A DNA stretch of 64,000 bases, from positions 26,953 through 90,952 of the forward strand of contig NZ_SHLX01000014.1 of assembly GCF_004764705.1 (NCBI RefSeq). Reading direction: 5' to 3'. The notes beneath the pieces were generated by a model. That model was not told where the DNA came from. It made no database searches and saw only the letters and a list, made by a program, of their open reading frames with translations. Positions within the stretch are counted from its first letter, which is position 1, and each line of letters opens with the position of its first letter. The translations under genes were made by a program, and so were the position numbers. This document shows positions 16,476-25,731 of this stretch, piece by piece. Source of the DNA: Paenibacillus cymbidii. GTDB lineage: Bacteria > Bacillota > Bacilli > Paenibacillales > NBRC-103111.

Positions 16476-17240
16476 ATGATTGATATTCATTGCCATATAT
16501 TGCCTGGTCTGGATGATGGAGCGAGCGACATGGACCAGGCAATCCATATGGCAACATTGGCCGTTGAAGAAGGAATTTCAACGATTGTCGCCACACCGCA
16601 TCACGCCAATGGCAAATTTTCGAATGAGCGGGACGAAATTTTGTTTGCCGTAGATAACTTCGCTCAAGCTTTGTTTTCCCGAGGCATTCCGCTGCAGGTG
16701 CTTGCCGGACAGGAAGTGCGTCTGTACGACGAGCTGATTCGCGATTTGTCGGAGGGGATCGTCATCCCGCTCGGCGGTTCGCCTTACTTGCTGCTTGAAT
16801 TCCCATCCTCCCGCATTCCCGACTCCGCTGCCGAAACGATTCATGAACTGGAATTGCTGGGGATTACGCCGATTATCGCCCATCCGGAACGCAACCGGGA
16901 AATCGCCAAAGACCCGGACAAATTGCTGGCGTTAATTGCCCGTGGCGCATTATGCCAGGTGACGGCGCAGTCGGTGAACGGCGGCATGGGCAAAAAAATA
17001 CGAGACGTCACCCTGCAGCTGTGCCGCCGCAATCTGGTTCATTTCATCGCCTCGGACGCGCACGATCCGATATTTCGCCCTTTCGGATTGCGGCAGGCAT
17101 ACGCGGCGATTGACAGTCGGCTGGGCAAGTCCTATGCGGACTATTATCGCTTTAATGCCGAAGCCGTCTTAACGGGGCATCCGATCGATGCCCATCTGGC
17201 CATGAAACCGAAGAAGCACCCTATTTTATTCTGGAGGTGA
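16476..17240 (+). CDS. CpsB/YwqE-type PHP-domain protein-tyrosine phosphatase
   Basis: A 254-residue manganese-dependent tyrosine phosphatase of the PHP fold that removes phosphate from BY-kinases and so controls capsule or exopolysaccharide synthesis. The metal-binding H-x-H opens the protein (MIDIHCHILPGLDDGASD, His5 and His7), followed by ATPHHANG, GQEVRLY, HPERN and IASDAHD. The ATG at 16476 is chosen because family members start right at the IDIHCH motif and GGAG lies 5 bp upstream; an upstream in-frame ATG at 16425 adds 17 residues without family resemblance. Its presumed kinase partner is encoded at 20729, separated by an SLH gene. Confidence 0.93.
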   Translation: MIDIHCHILPGLDDGASDMDQAIHMATLAVEEGISTIVATPHHANGKFSNERDEILFAVDNFAQALFSRGIPLQVLAGQEVRLYDELIRDLSEGIVIPLGGSPYLLLEFPSSRIPDSAAETIHELELLGITPIIAHPERNREIAKDPDKLLALIARGALCQVTAQSVNGGMGKKIRDVTLQLCRRNLVHFIASDAHDPIFRPFGLRQAYAAIDSRLGKSYADYYRFNAEAVLTGHPIDAHLAMKPKKHPILFWR

Positions 17241-17312
17241 CAAGAAGCGACCGATTTCCGACAGGCTCAATCCCGTATTAAGCAAAAATTCCTACATAAT
17301 ATGACAAAATAA

Positions 17313-17342
17313 TTGATTCTTTGCTTCCAGTCATGGTAAAAT
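17313..17342 (+). promoter_or_regulatory. Putative sigma-A promoter of the SLH gene
   Basis: TTGATT (17313-17318) and TAAAAT (17337-17342) with 18-bp spacing, 27 bp before the start codon; ATGACAAAA at 17301-17309 lies just upstream. Confidence 0.55.
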
Positions 17343-17368
17343 TTTAACAGGTCTACGAAGGAGGAACT

Positions 17369-19894
17369 ATGAGAAAATCATACATAAAGCCGATCATGGC
17401 GACGGCTCTGTCAGCAGGACTGCTGGTTTCGTCGGTATTTGGAGTAGGTACTTCGTCCTTTGTCGGGACTGCTCATGCAACGGGAATTATCAGTAACATT
17501 GAAGCGATTTATGCCAAAATTGCAGACTCGGACAAGCAAGTGGTGAGAGACGCGCGGGATAAAGCGATGGTCCTTGCGAACAATTCTAGCAATTACAGTC
17601 TAATTACCAGTCTGCTGAGCGCGGTGAATGGAAGCAGTCCGATTTCCGGACTGGACGAAGAAGGATTGCTGAGGCTGATTACCACCATTGCCGTCCCCTA
17701 TTCACACTTTGTGCCGGGCGGGGCGACGCTTCATGATTTAGTACAGGGCCAACTGGCGACCATCAACCTGTTGAACGGCGCTGTCGATTCGAACGAGCGG
17801 ATCGACGCGGCGGATGTCGAGGCGTACGCCACTGCTCTCGAGAGCGCGTTGAGAAACCAGATTACGATTACCAATATGTTTGCGATCATGGATTCGGGCG
17901 ATATAAGCGCAACGGCAAAAACGATCTTCAAGAACGCCTTTGATGCGGTTTCGACCACCACGGATGTAGGTAAATTTTTCACCGCATTAGGTGTCCGCTC
18001 GGGAATCCCGATCACTTCCAATCTTCTTGCCGATACGCTTCAAGGGATCGTTGCGGCAGCAGACACCAACTATGAAGCGCTGAAAGTGATCCTGTTCGCA
18101 GAGATGAATGTCGCCGGCGATATTTCAATCGCCTTCGCGCCTGGGACGGAGTCTTCGGACGGTCGGACCAAACAGTACAAATTGAAAATTTTTGGTCTTT
18201 CTATTCCGTATAAATATGTAAGCTGGTATTCTAGCAATTCCGCGATCACGGTTACCCCGGTCGGGGATGACAACGAGCCGAATGTCTATGTGACACTGGC
18301 ATCCGGGCATTCAACGGAAACAACGACATTAACTGCCAAGATCAAACTGAGCGGAAGCACGTGGAACAACCGCGAATTGTCCCATCAAGATGGTGTGCAA
18401 TTGTCGGTAATTAATCCAAATACCAGTCCCGATCCCAGCCCTATCACGCCGGGCACGCCGACGCCGTCCGCAACACCGGCACCTTCGGCAACACCAGCGC
18501 CTTCGGCAACGCCAGGTCCTTCGGCAACACCGGCGCCTACATCGGCAGCCGAGAAGCTGGACGACCTGCTGAAGAACGGAGCGGGCGACGCATCCGAGCT
18601 TGCTGCAGCAACGGGAGCCGCTATTAAGGCGGCAGGTACAACCGATGTATCCGGCAGCGTGAAGGTGGATGGCAACAAGGCGACGCTTTCGCTCGATACC
18701 AATTCGCTGCTGGACAAGATGAGCAGCTTGAAGCAAACGGCAGATACGCTGAATGCCAAATCCCAGGAAGCCAATCCCGACACGCCTCCGGCTCCTGTCG
18801 TGCTGACGCTTGACTTGGGCAACGTGGACGCAGCCGAAGCCGAAATTTCGCTTCCCGACGATTTCATCGAAGCGGCCAAAGCAAGCGGCGTCGATTCCGT
18901 CGCCGTTACAGTAAACGGGGTATCCGTCACGATCAGTCTCAGCGATTACCAGCCGGGGACAACCGTCAAGATGGAGAAGAAGGACAATGACGAAACCGTT
19001 CTGACGGCTGTCAGCAGTCCGCCCGTTGCTCCTGTAGTCGGATTCAATATGGTTATGCCTGGCGGAACGGTTCCTATTAGCTTCGATCCAATTCCGTTCG
19101 ATATGCCGGTTACCTTCACCCTGGCCGGAGAGAACGGTGCCGGCGCCTCGATCGCAGCCGGCAAAGGCGCCGTACAAGCACTGGCGGCCGATACGAAGGT
19201 CGATCCCGAGCTGCTGTCGCTGGTGCGAGTGAACGACAACGGAACGGTCGATTATTTGGGAGGCGTCTACAACCCGTCCACCCAGACGTTCAGAACGCCG
19301 ATTTCGGCAGGCGGCACGTTTACGGTCGTCGAGCACAAAGTCAGCTTCGGCGACATCGCCGACGTGAAGCAATGGGCCGGCCGGCAGATCGAAGTCGCCG
19401 CTGCCAAGGGGATTGTCGAAGGGCGCGCCGAAGGCGCCTTCGTCCCGAACGATAAAGTGACCCGCGCCGAATTTACGAAAATGATCGTCAAAACATTCGG
19501 ACTCGAAAGCGCAACGGCCAAAGAAAACTTTGCCGACGTGAACGATACGGACTGGTTTAAACCGTACGTCGCTTCCGCAGTGAAGGCAGGCCTGATCAAC
19601 GGCCGCGACGAAAGCACCTTTGCGCCGAACGATACGATTACCCGCGCAGAGATGGCAACAATCGCATCGCGCGCACTGATTTTCGCATCCAAGGCCGTCA
19701 AGGTTTCCGCGCCGGATGCAGCCTTGAAAGGATTCGGCGATGCGGCGTCGATCAATCCAAGCTTGAAGGACGGGGTAGCGCTCGCTGCCAAATCCGGTAT
19801 CGTCATCGGCGATCCGAGCGGCAATTTCAATCCGAATGCCGACTCCACCCGCGCGCAAGCGGCGGTTGTCATCTATCGACTGCTGAACAAATAA
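17369..19894 (+). CDS. SLH-domain surface protein
   Basis: An 841-residue exported protein. Signal peptide at residues 1-37 (ATALSAGLLVSSVFGVG, cleavage after TAHA). The first ~350 residues are mixed helix/strand of unknown fold. A Pro/Thr/Ser linker follows (SATPAPSATPAPSATPGP, about 350-390), then a region without recognised domain, and three SLH repeats at about 660-841 (FGDIADVKQWAG, FADVNDTDWFKPYV, FGDAASINPSLKD, each ending in TRAE- or TRAQ-type motifs). SLH triplets bind pyruvylated secondary cell-wall polymer, so this is a non-covalently anchored wall protein. AAGGAGGA lies 3 bp before the ATG. Between a phosphatase and a BY-kinase pair, it may share their regulation. Confidence 0.9.
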   Translation: MRKSYIKPIMATALSAGLLVSSVFGVGTSSFVGTAHATGIISNIEAIYAKIADSDKQVVRDARDKAMVLANNSSNYSLITSLLSAVNGSSPISGLDEEGLLRLITTIAVPYSHFVPGGATLHDLVQGQLATINLLNGAVDSNERIDAADVEAYATALESALRNQITITNMFAIMDSGDISATAKTIFKNAFDAVSTTTDVGKFFTALGVRSGIPITSNLLADTLQGIVAAADTNYEALKVILFAEMNVAGDISIAFAPGTESSDGRTKQYKLKIFGLSIPYKYVSWYSSNSAITVTPVGDDNEPNVYVTLASGHSTETTTLTAKIKLSGSTWNNRELSHQDGVQLSVINPNTSPDPSPITPGTPTPSATPAPSATPAPSATPGPSATPAPTSAAEKLDDLLKNGAGDASELAAATGAAIKAAGTTDVSGSVKVDGNKATLSLDTNSLLDKMSSLKQTADTLNAKSQEANPDTPPAPVVLTLDLGNVDAAEAEISLPDDFIEAAKASGVDSVAVTVNGVSVTISLSDYQPGTTVKMEKKDNDETVLTAVSSPPVAPVVGFNMVMPGGTVPISFDPIPFDMPVTFTLAGENGAGASIAAGKGAVQALAADTKVDPELLSLVRVNDNGTVDYLGGVYNPSTQTFRTPISAGGTFTVVEHKVSFGDIADVKQWAGRQIEVAAAKGIVEGRAEGAFVPNDKVTRAEFTKMIVKTFGLESATAKENFADVNDTDWFKPYVASAVKAGLINGRDESTFAPNDTITRAEMATIASRALIFASKAVKVSAPDAALKGFGDAASINPSLKDGVALAAKSGIVIGDPSGNFNPNADSTRAQAAVVIYRLLNK

Positions 19895-19907
19895 CCAACA
19901 CGAAACC

Positions 19908-19943
19908 ATTCCTCCTCTCATGCAGATGGGAGGAGGAATTTTT
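19908..19943 (+). terminator. Rho-independent terminator after the SLH gene
   Basis: ATTCCTCCTC pairs with GGGAGGAGGAAT around TCATGCAGAT and runs into a T tract. It begins 14 bp after the stop. Confidence 0.85.
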
Positions 19944-19986
19944 CACCAGGCGTTTGCCGGCAGGCTTGAGATGAATGGAGGGCATT

Positions 19987-20745
19987 ATGGAACTGGAGTT
20001 AAAAGATTATTTTCGCATCATCCGCAAACGCTGGATACTGCTCATTGGCATCGTTTTGCTTGCCGGAGCAGCCTCCGGCATTTACAGTTATATGTTCATT
20101 GAAAAGATATACCAGGCTTCGACCAAACTGATCGTCAACAAGTCGGACGCCAAAGTGATGTCGAACGATCAATTGAACTTGAACGATATCAATTTGAACA
20201 TTCGGTTGATCGATACCTACAAGGAAATTATCAAAACGCCGGCCATCATGGACATCGTGGCGAGTCAGTTCCCGCAGTTCAACTTGACGGCCGAACAGCT
20301 GATCGACAAGGTTCGCGTGAGCTCGGTCAACAACACGCAGGTGATGACCGTTATCGTGCAGGACAAGTCTTACGAACGCGCGGCCGATATCGTCAATGCC
20401 ATCTCGACCGTGTTCCAGGCGGAAATTTCCAAAATCTATAAAGTCGACAACGTCTCCATCCTCAACCAGGCCAAAATGCTGGAGCATCCGTCGCCGGTCA
20501 AACCGAATCCGAAGCTGAACATTGCCATTGCGATGATCGTTGCGCTTATGATTGCAATCGGCATCGTTTTTTTGCTTGAGTACCTGGACGATTCGATCAA
20601 AACCGACGCCGACGTGGAGAAATATTTGGGCGTTCCTACATTGGCCATGATTACGAGAGTCAGTCACGATGAACTTGTGGCCAAACAAGAGCAGCAGTCA
20701 TCGAAGAGACAGGTAGGTGAAACGACGAATGCAACGATCCGATAG
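19987..20745 (+). CDS. Wzz/TkmA-type BY-kinase transmembrane modulator
   Basis: A 252-residue polysaccharide co-polymerase of the CapA/YveK/EpsA type. It has two membrane segments (WILLIGIVLLAGAASGIYSY near residues 16-38 and LNIAIAMIVALMIAIGIVFL near 177-197) flanking an extracellular domain (YQASTKLIVNK, LIDTYKEIIKTP). The conserved Pro-rich segment before TM2 is present (EHPSPVKPNPKLN). In Gram-positive bacteria this protein activates a separate cytoplasmic tyrosine kinase and sets chain length. The ATG at 19987 has TGGAGGG just upstream; an in-frame ATG at 19975 is an alternative. Its 3' end overlaps the kinase gene by 17 bp. Confidence 0.92.
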   Translation: MELELKDYFRIIRKRWILLIGIVLLAGAASGIYSYMFIEKIYQASTKLIVNKSDAKVMSNDQLNLNDINLNIRLIDTYKEIIKTPAIMDIVASQFPQFNLTAEQLIDKVRVSSVNNTQVMTVIVQDKSYERAADIVNAISTVFQAEISKIYKVDNVSILNQAKMLEHPSPVKPNPKLNIAIAMIVALMIAIGIVFLLEYLDDSIKTDADVEKYLGVPTLAMITRVSHDELVAKQEQQSSKRQVGETTNATIR

Positions 20746-21427
20746 AAGGCTGATCATCTCCGAAATCAATCCGAAGTCTCCGATCTCGGAGGCTTATCGT
20801 ACGCTGCGAACGAACATCCAGTTTTCGGCGATCGACGAGGATTTGCGGGTTATTGTCATTACATCGGCGGGACCTGGGGAAGGGAAGTCGACAACGGCCT
20901 CCAACCTGGCTGTCGTCAGCGCACAGGCGGAGAAGAAGGTGCTGCTGATCGACGCCGATCTGCGCAAGCCGACCGCGCATCGAACGTTCCTGCTTACCAA
21001 CCGGATCGGGTTGACGAACTATTTGACCGGGCAAGCGGGAGTGGATGAGGTGGTACGCAGTTCATTCGTCCCGAATCTCGACGTACTGACGGCGGGAAGC
21101 AGTCCGCCCAACCCGTCCGAAATGTTGGGTTCCCGAAAAATGCTGTCGCTCGTCGAGCACCTCAAACAATTTTACGACATGATTATTATCGATACGCCGC
21201 CGGCGCTGGTTGTGACCGACGCGCAGATCGTCTCCACCTATTCGGACGGTGTCGTGCTCGTTATCGATTCCGGCAAAGTGAAACGCGAAGCGGCAATGAA
21301 GGTAAAATCCAATCTGGAGCATGTCAAAGCGAGATTGCTTGGCGTGGTGCTCAACAATATCGACCGCAAGACGAGCGAAAATTATTACTACTACTATTAC
21401 TACGGAAACCAGGCAGACCAGAAGTAG
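20729..21427 (+). CDS. BY-type protein-tyrosine kinase (CpsD/CapB/EpsB-like)
   Basis: A ~232-residue cytoplasmic tyrosine kinase. Walker A (SAGPGEGKST), Walker A' (VLLIDADLRKP) and Walker B (MIIIDTPPALV) are intact. The C-terminus has seven consecutive tyrosines before GNQADQK, the autophosphorylation cluster. Start: ATG 20729 with AGGTAGGTG 9 bp upstream; GTG 20717 is in frame and possible. It needs the overlapping transmembrane modulator for activity and should be dephosphorylated by the PHP phosphatase encoded at 16476. Likely targets include sugar-modifying enzymes of the downstream locus (inference from B. subtilis EpsAB). Confidence 0.94.
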   Translation: MQRSDRRLIISEINPKSPISEAYRTLRTNIQFSAIDEDLRVIVITSAGPGEGKSTTASNLAVVSAQAEKKVLLIDADLRKPTAHRTFLLTNRIGLTNYLTGQAGVDEVVRSSFVPNLDVLTAGSSPPNPSEMLGSRKMLSLVEHLKQFYDMIIIDTPPALVVTDAQIVSTYSDGVVLVIDSGKVKREAAMKVKSNLEHVKARLLGVVLNNIDRKTSENYYYYYYYGNQADQK

Positions 21428-21532
21428 CGATTGCCGACAACTTTGATTCGTTGCGTACCCCTTCGACTATCGTTGTCAACTTTCGACCTTTGTGGCGGCC
21501 GGCGTATTGGTGCCGTTATGGGCATTCGCAGT

Positions 21533-21556
21533 TAGTAGACACAATAATGTCCACTA
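21533..21556. repeat. Imperfect inverted repeat upstream of the epsC-type gene
   Basis: TAGTAGACA and TGTCCACTA pair with one mismatch around ATAA-type loop sequence, in the 219-bp gap before the next gene. It lacks a T tract, so it is more like an operator or leader hairpin than a terminator. Confidence 0.35.
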
Positions 21557-21646
21557 GCCAGAGAGATGATCAGGCGGTAGGATATACCCAATGTCATTAA
21601 GCAGGTTAAGCAAGGATGACGGGTCGAAGCATACTGGGGGAACGCT

Positions 21647-23467
21647 ATGAATTACCGGATTCGCATGTACTCTTTGCTAATGTTGGATATTGCCATGGTC
21701 TGGGTCAGTATCGTTTCCTCTTATTGGTTTCGATTCGGAAGTGAAATTCCGACGGAATATGTGCAACAGATGGTTATTTTCGGCGGCGTCTCGACCGTTG
21801 TCGGAGCGGCCTGCCTGATCTTGTTCAAGCTGTACAACCGGATCTGGCAATATGCCAGCATCGGCGAATTGATTTCCGTACTCAAGGTGGTCGTCACCTT
21901 CTCAATCGTGACCTACTTCCTGACCTACCTGATCAGCGGGCAACGCATCCCGCTATCCATCGTCATTCGCAACTTCGAAACGTTGGTTCTTCTGATCGGC
22001 GGTACACGATTTGCTTGGCGAGTCCTGCGCGACAAATACTTGAACCGCAAGACCAACCAACTGAAGGCGTTGATTATAGGTGCGGGGGATTGCGGCACCT
22101 TGATCCTGAAGGAGCTCAAGTTCAACTCCGCTTCCCGGACGATGCCAGTCGCATTTATCGACGACGACATCAAGAAGCATCGGATGCAGGTACATGGGAT
22201 TACCGTAGTGGGCGGTCGCCATCGAATCATCGAAATCGTCGAGCTGTTCGAAATCGACGAGATCATTATCGCGATTCCTTCCGCATCGAGGAAAGACATT
22301 TCCGACATCATCGACATTTGCAAGAAGACCAAAGCAACCTTGAAGATCATCCCGAGAATCAATGATATTATCCAGGGCAAAGTTTCGATCAATCACATAC
22401 GCAATGTGGAAGTGGAGGACTTGCTCGGACGCGATCCGGTGAAAACGGATTTGGCGCTGATTGCCAGTTACATAACCGAAAAACGCATCCTCGTTACCGG
22501 TGCCGGCGGATCGATCGGATCCGAGCTCTGCAGACAGATTGCCCGTTTCCAACCGGAGAAACTGTTGCTGCTGGGGCATGGCGAGAACAGCATTTACGAC
22601 ATCGAGATGGAGATGCGGCGCACTTACCCGACCTTGAACATTCAAAGCATCATCGCCGATATTCGCGACAGGCCGCGAATCGAAGAGATCTTTCATACAT
22701 ACCAACCGCAAGTCGTCTTTCACGCCGCGGCGCACAAGCATGTTCCTTTAATGGAGAGCAACCCGGCGGAAGCTATTAAGAATAACGTATTCGGCACCAA
22801 AAATGTTGCAGAGTGCGCCGATCAATACGGAGCCGAACGTTTCGTGCTGATCTCGACCGATAAAGCCGTCAACCCGACAAGCATCATGGGGGCGACCAAA
22901 CGCATTGCCGAGATGCTGATCCAGTGTCTCGATCGCACGAGCAAGACCAAGTTCGTCGCCGTACGCTTCGGCAATGTCCTGGGCAGCCGCGGCAGCGTCA
23001 TCCCGCGCTTCAAGGAACAGATTGCTCATGGCGGTCCGGTTACCGTGACACATCCCGACATGATTCGCTATTTTATGACCATTCCCGAGGCCGTGCAGCT
23101 CGTCATCCAGGCCGGTTCCCTGGCCCAGGGCGGCGAGATCTTCATCCTCGACATGGGCAAGCCGGTCCGGATACTCGACCTGGCCCAGGACTTGATCCGC
23201 CTCTCAGGCTTCGAGCCAGGCGTGGACATCAAGATCGAATTCACCGGCATGCGGCCGGGCGAGAAGCTGTACGAAGAGCTGCTGCTCAGTGAAGAGGGCG
23301 CGACAGCGACCACGATGGAACGGATCTTCGTCGGGAAGCCGATGAATATCAACCGCAGCGAGCTGGAGTTTGAGATCAAACGGCTCGAGCGCGTGCTCGA
23401 TGCGGAGCAGCAAGTGATACAAGAGGCTGTGAAAATGATTGTGCCTAGTTATCGGGATGCTTCTTAA
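21647..23467 (+). CDS. Membrane-bound UDP-sugar 4,6-dehydratase (EpsC/PglF/CapD family)
   Basis: A 606-residue nucleotide-sugar dehydratase that converts UDP-GlcNAc to the 4-keto-6-deoxy intermediate. Four membrane helices occupy about residues 1-115 (MLDIAMVWVSIVSSYWFRF; GAACLILFKLYN). A first Rossmann-like domain has GAGDCG; the catalytic SDR domain follows with NAD site TGAGGSIGSELC, HAAAHKHVPLME and the family-specific STDKAVNPTSIMGATKR, where Met replaces the usual SDR tyrosine as in WbpM/PglF. GGGGG lies 6 bp before the ATG. It heads the polysaccharide operon, is still GC-rich, and precedes the abrupt AT shift. It supplies substrate to the aminotransferase encoded next. Confidence 0.93.
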   Translation: MNYRIRMYSLLMLDIAMVWVSIVSSYWFRFGSEIPTEYVQQMVIFGGVSTVVGAACLILFKLYNRIWQYASIGELISVLKVVVTFSIVTYFLTYLISGQRIPLSIVIRNFETLVLLIGGTRFAWRVLRDKYLNRKTNQLKALIIGAGDCGTLILKELKFNSASRTMPVAFIDDDIKKHRMQVHGITVVGGRHRIIEIVELFEIDEIIIAIPSASRKDISDIIDICKKTKATLKIIPRINDIIQGKVSINHIRNVEVEDLLGRDPVKTDLALIASYITEKRILVTGAGGSIGSELCRQIARFQPEKLLLLGHGENSIYDIEMEMRRTYPTLNIQSIIADIRDRPRIEEIFHTYQPQVVFHAAAHKHVPLMESNPAEAIKNNVFGTKNVAECADQYGAERFVLISTDKAVNPTSIMGATKRIAEMLIQCLDRTSKTKFVAVRFGNVLGSRGSVIPRFKEQIAHGGPVTVTHPDMIRYFMTIPEAVQLVIQAGSLAQGGEIFILDMGKPVRILDLAQDLIRLSGFEPGVDIKIEFTGMRPGEKLYEELLLSEEGATATTMERIFVGKPMNINRSELEFEIKRLERVLDAEQQVIQEAVKMIVPSYRDAS

Positions 23468-23508
23468 CGCAGTATTGAACTTAGCAACTGGAAAAGGGGT
23501 AAGGATAG

Positions 23509-24642
23509 GTGGCAATTCAAACCGACACCATGACTCATAAGAAGATCTACCTTGCTTCTCCCCATATGAGTGAAGAAGGATATGAACAGCAGTACATACA
23601 TGAAGCATTTGAATCGAATTGGATTGCTCCGATCGGTGGCAATATAGATGGTTTCGAAAGAGAGCTTGCATCTCTTGTTGGTATTAAGTCTGCCGCAGCG
23701 CTCTCTTCTGGTACGGCTGCAATTCACATGGCATTAATGGCTGCGGGAGTAGGAGAGGGAGATATTGTTTTTTGCCCTACACTTACATTTGCAGCGACTG
23801 CTAACCCGATCATTTATTTGAATGCTATCCCTGTGTTTATCGATAGTGATGAAGATACATGGAACATGAGTCCGGAGTTACTCGAAGAGGCATTTAAAAA
23901 ATATACTCCCAAAGCCGTCATCGTGGTTCATCTTTACGGGTTAACTGCGGATATGGAGAAAATAGTAAAAATTTGTGCGATGCGCGGTGTACCGTTGATT
24001 GAAGATGCCGCTGAAAGCCTGGGAAGTTTGTATAGAGGGAAACACACAGGCACCCTTGGCGATTATGGCATCTTTTCATTTAATGGAAACAAAATTATAA
24101 CCACCTCAGGCGGTGGGATGCTTATAAGCAACAATGAAGAACGGATTGCAAAAGTAAAGTTTTGGGCAACCCAAGCGAGAGATCCGGCTAGGCACTATCA
24201 ACATAGCGAATTAGGTTTCAATTATAGAATGAGTAATATTGTCGCGGGAATAGGCAGAGGCCAATTGAATGTGTTGAATCGCAGGATCCAGCAAAAACGA
24301 AAAATATTTGAGTTCTATAAAGATAGACTAGAAGGGCTGAAAGGATTATCATTTATGCCCGTAAATGAGTGGAACGAGCCGAATTATTGGTTGAGCTGCA
24401 TTACTTTGTGGGGCAAAATCAGGCCGATTGATGTAATGGAAGCATTGGATGCGGAGAATATAGAAAGCAGGCCAGTCTGGAAGCCGATGCATATGCAACC
24501 GTTATTTGAAAAGTATGATTTTGTTGGCGACGGTAGGTCGGAACGAATCTTTGAGTTTGGAGTTTGCTTGCCGAGTGATACGAAGATGACAGTTAGCGAT
24601 CTCGAAAGAATAGTAAGAATAATTAGATTAATTGCAAAATAG
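23509..24642 (+). CDS. PLP-dependent sugar aminotransferase (EpsN/PglE-like, DegT family)
   Basis: A 377-residue DegT/DnrJ/EryC1/StrS aminotransferase that would add a 4-amino group to the keto-sugar made by the upstream dehydratase. Visible: SGTAAIHMAL, EDAAESLGS, the PLP lysine in FSFNGNKIITTSGGGML, and ARHYQHSELGFNYRMSN. The opening KIYLASPHMSEEGYEQQY and SNWIAPIGG, and the later RPVWKPMHMQPLF, strongly recall B. subtilis EpsN. The GTG at 23509 is preferred because AAAGG/AAGGA lie upstream; ATG 23530 is the alternative but has no ribosome binding site. It is the first gene of the AT-rich block, though its 5' neighbour is GC-rich. Confidence 0.93.
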   Translation: MAIQTDTMTHKKIYLASPHMSEEGYEQQYIHEAFESNWIAPIGGNIDGFERELASLVGIKSAAALSSGTAAIHMALMAAGVGEGDIVFCPTLTFAATANPIIYLNAIPVFIDSDEDTWNMSPELLEEAFKKYTPKAVIVVHLYGLTADMEKIVKICAMRGVPLIEDAAESLGSLYRGKHTGTLGDYGIFSFNGNKIITTSGGGMLISNNEERIAKVKFWATQARDPARHYQHSELGFNYRMSNIVAGIGRGQLNVLNRRIQQKRKIFEFYKDRLEGLKGLSFMPVNEWNEPNYWLSCITLWGKIRPIDVMEALDAENIESRPVWKPMHMQPLFEKYDFVGDGRSERIFEFGVCLPSDTKMTVSDLERIVRIIRLIAK

Positions 24643-24694
24643 AAAAATTTTTCTAAATCCCAATTAAAACATGAAAAAGGAATGGGGATTGGTA

Positions 24695-25402
24695 ATGCAA
24701 AATACTAAGGCAATGATGGATTATGAAAAAAATGAAAGATGGTACGAAAGAAAAATGAAAAGACTGTTTGACCTGATAATAGCTTGTTTATTGCTTTTTA
24801 TTTTAAGTCCAATTTTGATATGCCTTTGTATTTTAATAAAAATAAAACTTGGGAATCCTGTTATATTCAAACAAAATCGACCGGGTCTACACGAAAAAGT
24901 ATTTACAATGTATAAATTCAGGACAATGACTAATGACAGAGATGAATATGGGGAATTTCTTCCTGATAATTTAAGGTTAACTAAATTCGGGAAATTTCTG
25001 AGATCAACAAGTCTTGATGAGTTACCTGAACTTTGGAATGTAATTCGTGGAGAGATGTCGTTGGTGGGTCCGAGACCGCAATTGTTAAGAGATGTAGTGT
25101 TTATGACTTCTGAACATAGGAAACGACATAGTGTTCTGCCTGGGCTGACAGGCTGGGCTCAAGTAAATGGACGTAATAATCTTAGCTGGGAGGATAAACT
25201 TGATTTAGATTTAATATATCTTAATCACATAAGTTTTTTGTATGATTTCAAAATAATAGCAAGGACATTTGTAAAAGTATTGAGCCGAGAAAATATTAAT
25301 TCTGAAGGCATGGTTACATCAGAAGATTTTGGAGACTATCTGTTACGAGAAAAAAAAATTAGTTGGGATGAATATCGTATTGCTATTGAAAGTTGTAAAT
25401 AA
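24695..25402 (+). CDS. Initiating sugar-1-phosphate transferase (EpsL/PglC/WcaJ family)
   Basis: About 235 residues (243 if the ATG at 24671 is used; that one lacks a ribosome binding site, whereas GGGGA precedes 24695). It transfers a sugar phosphate to undecaprenyl phosphate to start polymer synthesis. A single N-terminal membrane segment (FDLIIACLLLFILSPILICL) is followed by the family core: MYKFRTMTND, SLDELPELWNVIRGEMSLVG, PRPQLL and PGLTGWAQVNGRN. With the preceding dehydratase and aminotransferase it suggests an N-acylated 4-amino-4,6-dideoxy sugar as first residue, as in PglC systems (inference). Confidence 0.92.
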   Translation: MQNTKAMMDYEKNERWYERKMKRLFDLIIACLLLFILSPILICLCILIKIKLGNPVIFKQNRPGLHEKVFTMYKFRTMTNDRDEYGEFLPDNLRLTKFGKFLRSTSLDELPELWNVIRGEMSLVGPRPQLLRDVVFMTSEHRKRHSVLPGLTGWAQVNGRNNLSWEDKLDLDLIYLNHISFLYDFKIIARTFVKVLSRENINSEGMVTSEDFGDYLLREKKISWDEYRIAIESCK

Positions 25403-25731
25403 CAAAGCTTTCTCATCGTCATACAAATCCTTAAGTAATGTGCTTAACTGGAATATTTCAGTGGAATATATTAAGGTAGAGGGTCTAAAGTCGATCTTTG
25501 TGATGATTTTCTTGTCAAGGTCAAGCAAGTACTTTCGCTGAAATCATCCAACCCTATCTATTGTACTCATTTTCAACACATAGTACGTAGAAAATGAACA
25601 ACATCACTTTATCAGTCCCCCAAGCTGGTAGACATCCTCCGTCTGGAACTAATCTTGTTAAAATTGATTTGTTCTGAGACAGTAGAGTGATTAGCTGCAA
25701 AATATTATATCCTTTAGCATTAGGAGTTATT
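25403..25731. other. Intergenic stretch within the polysaccharide block
   Basis: 329 bp without a supported gene. Short frames on both strands have no family resemblance or ribosome binding site. No terminator hairpin was recognised. Confidence 0.5.

Noticed and set aside
18329..19921. Minus-strand ORF (530 aa) opposite the SLH gene
   Set aside because: Overlaps a confident SLH protein; composition (Arg/Cys-rich) typical of an antisense shadow.
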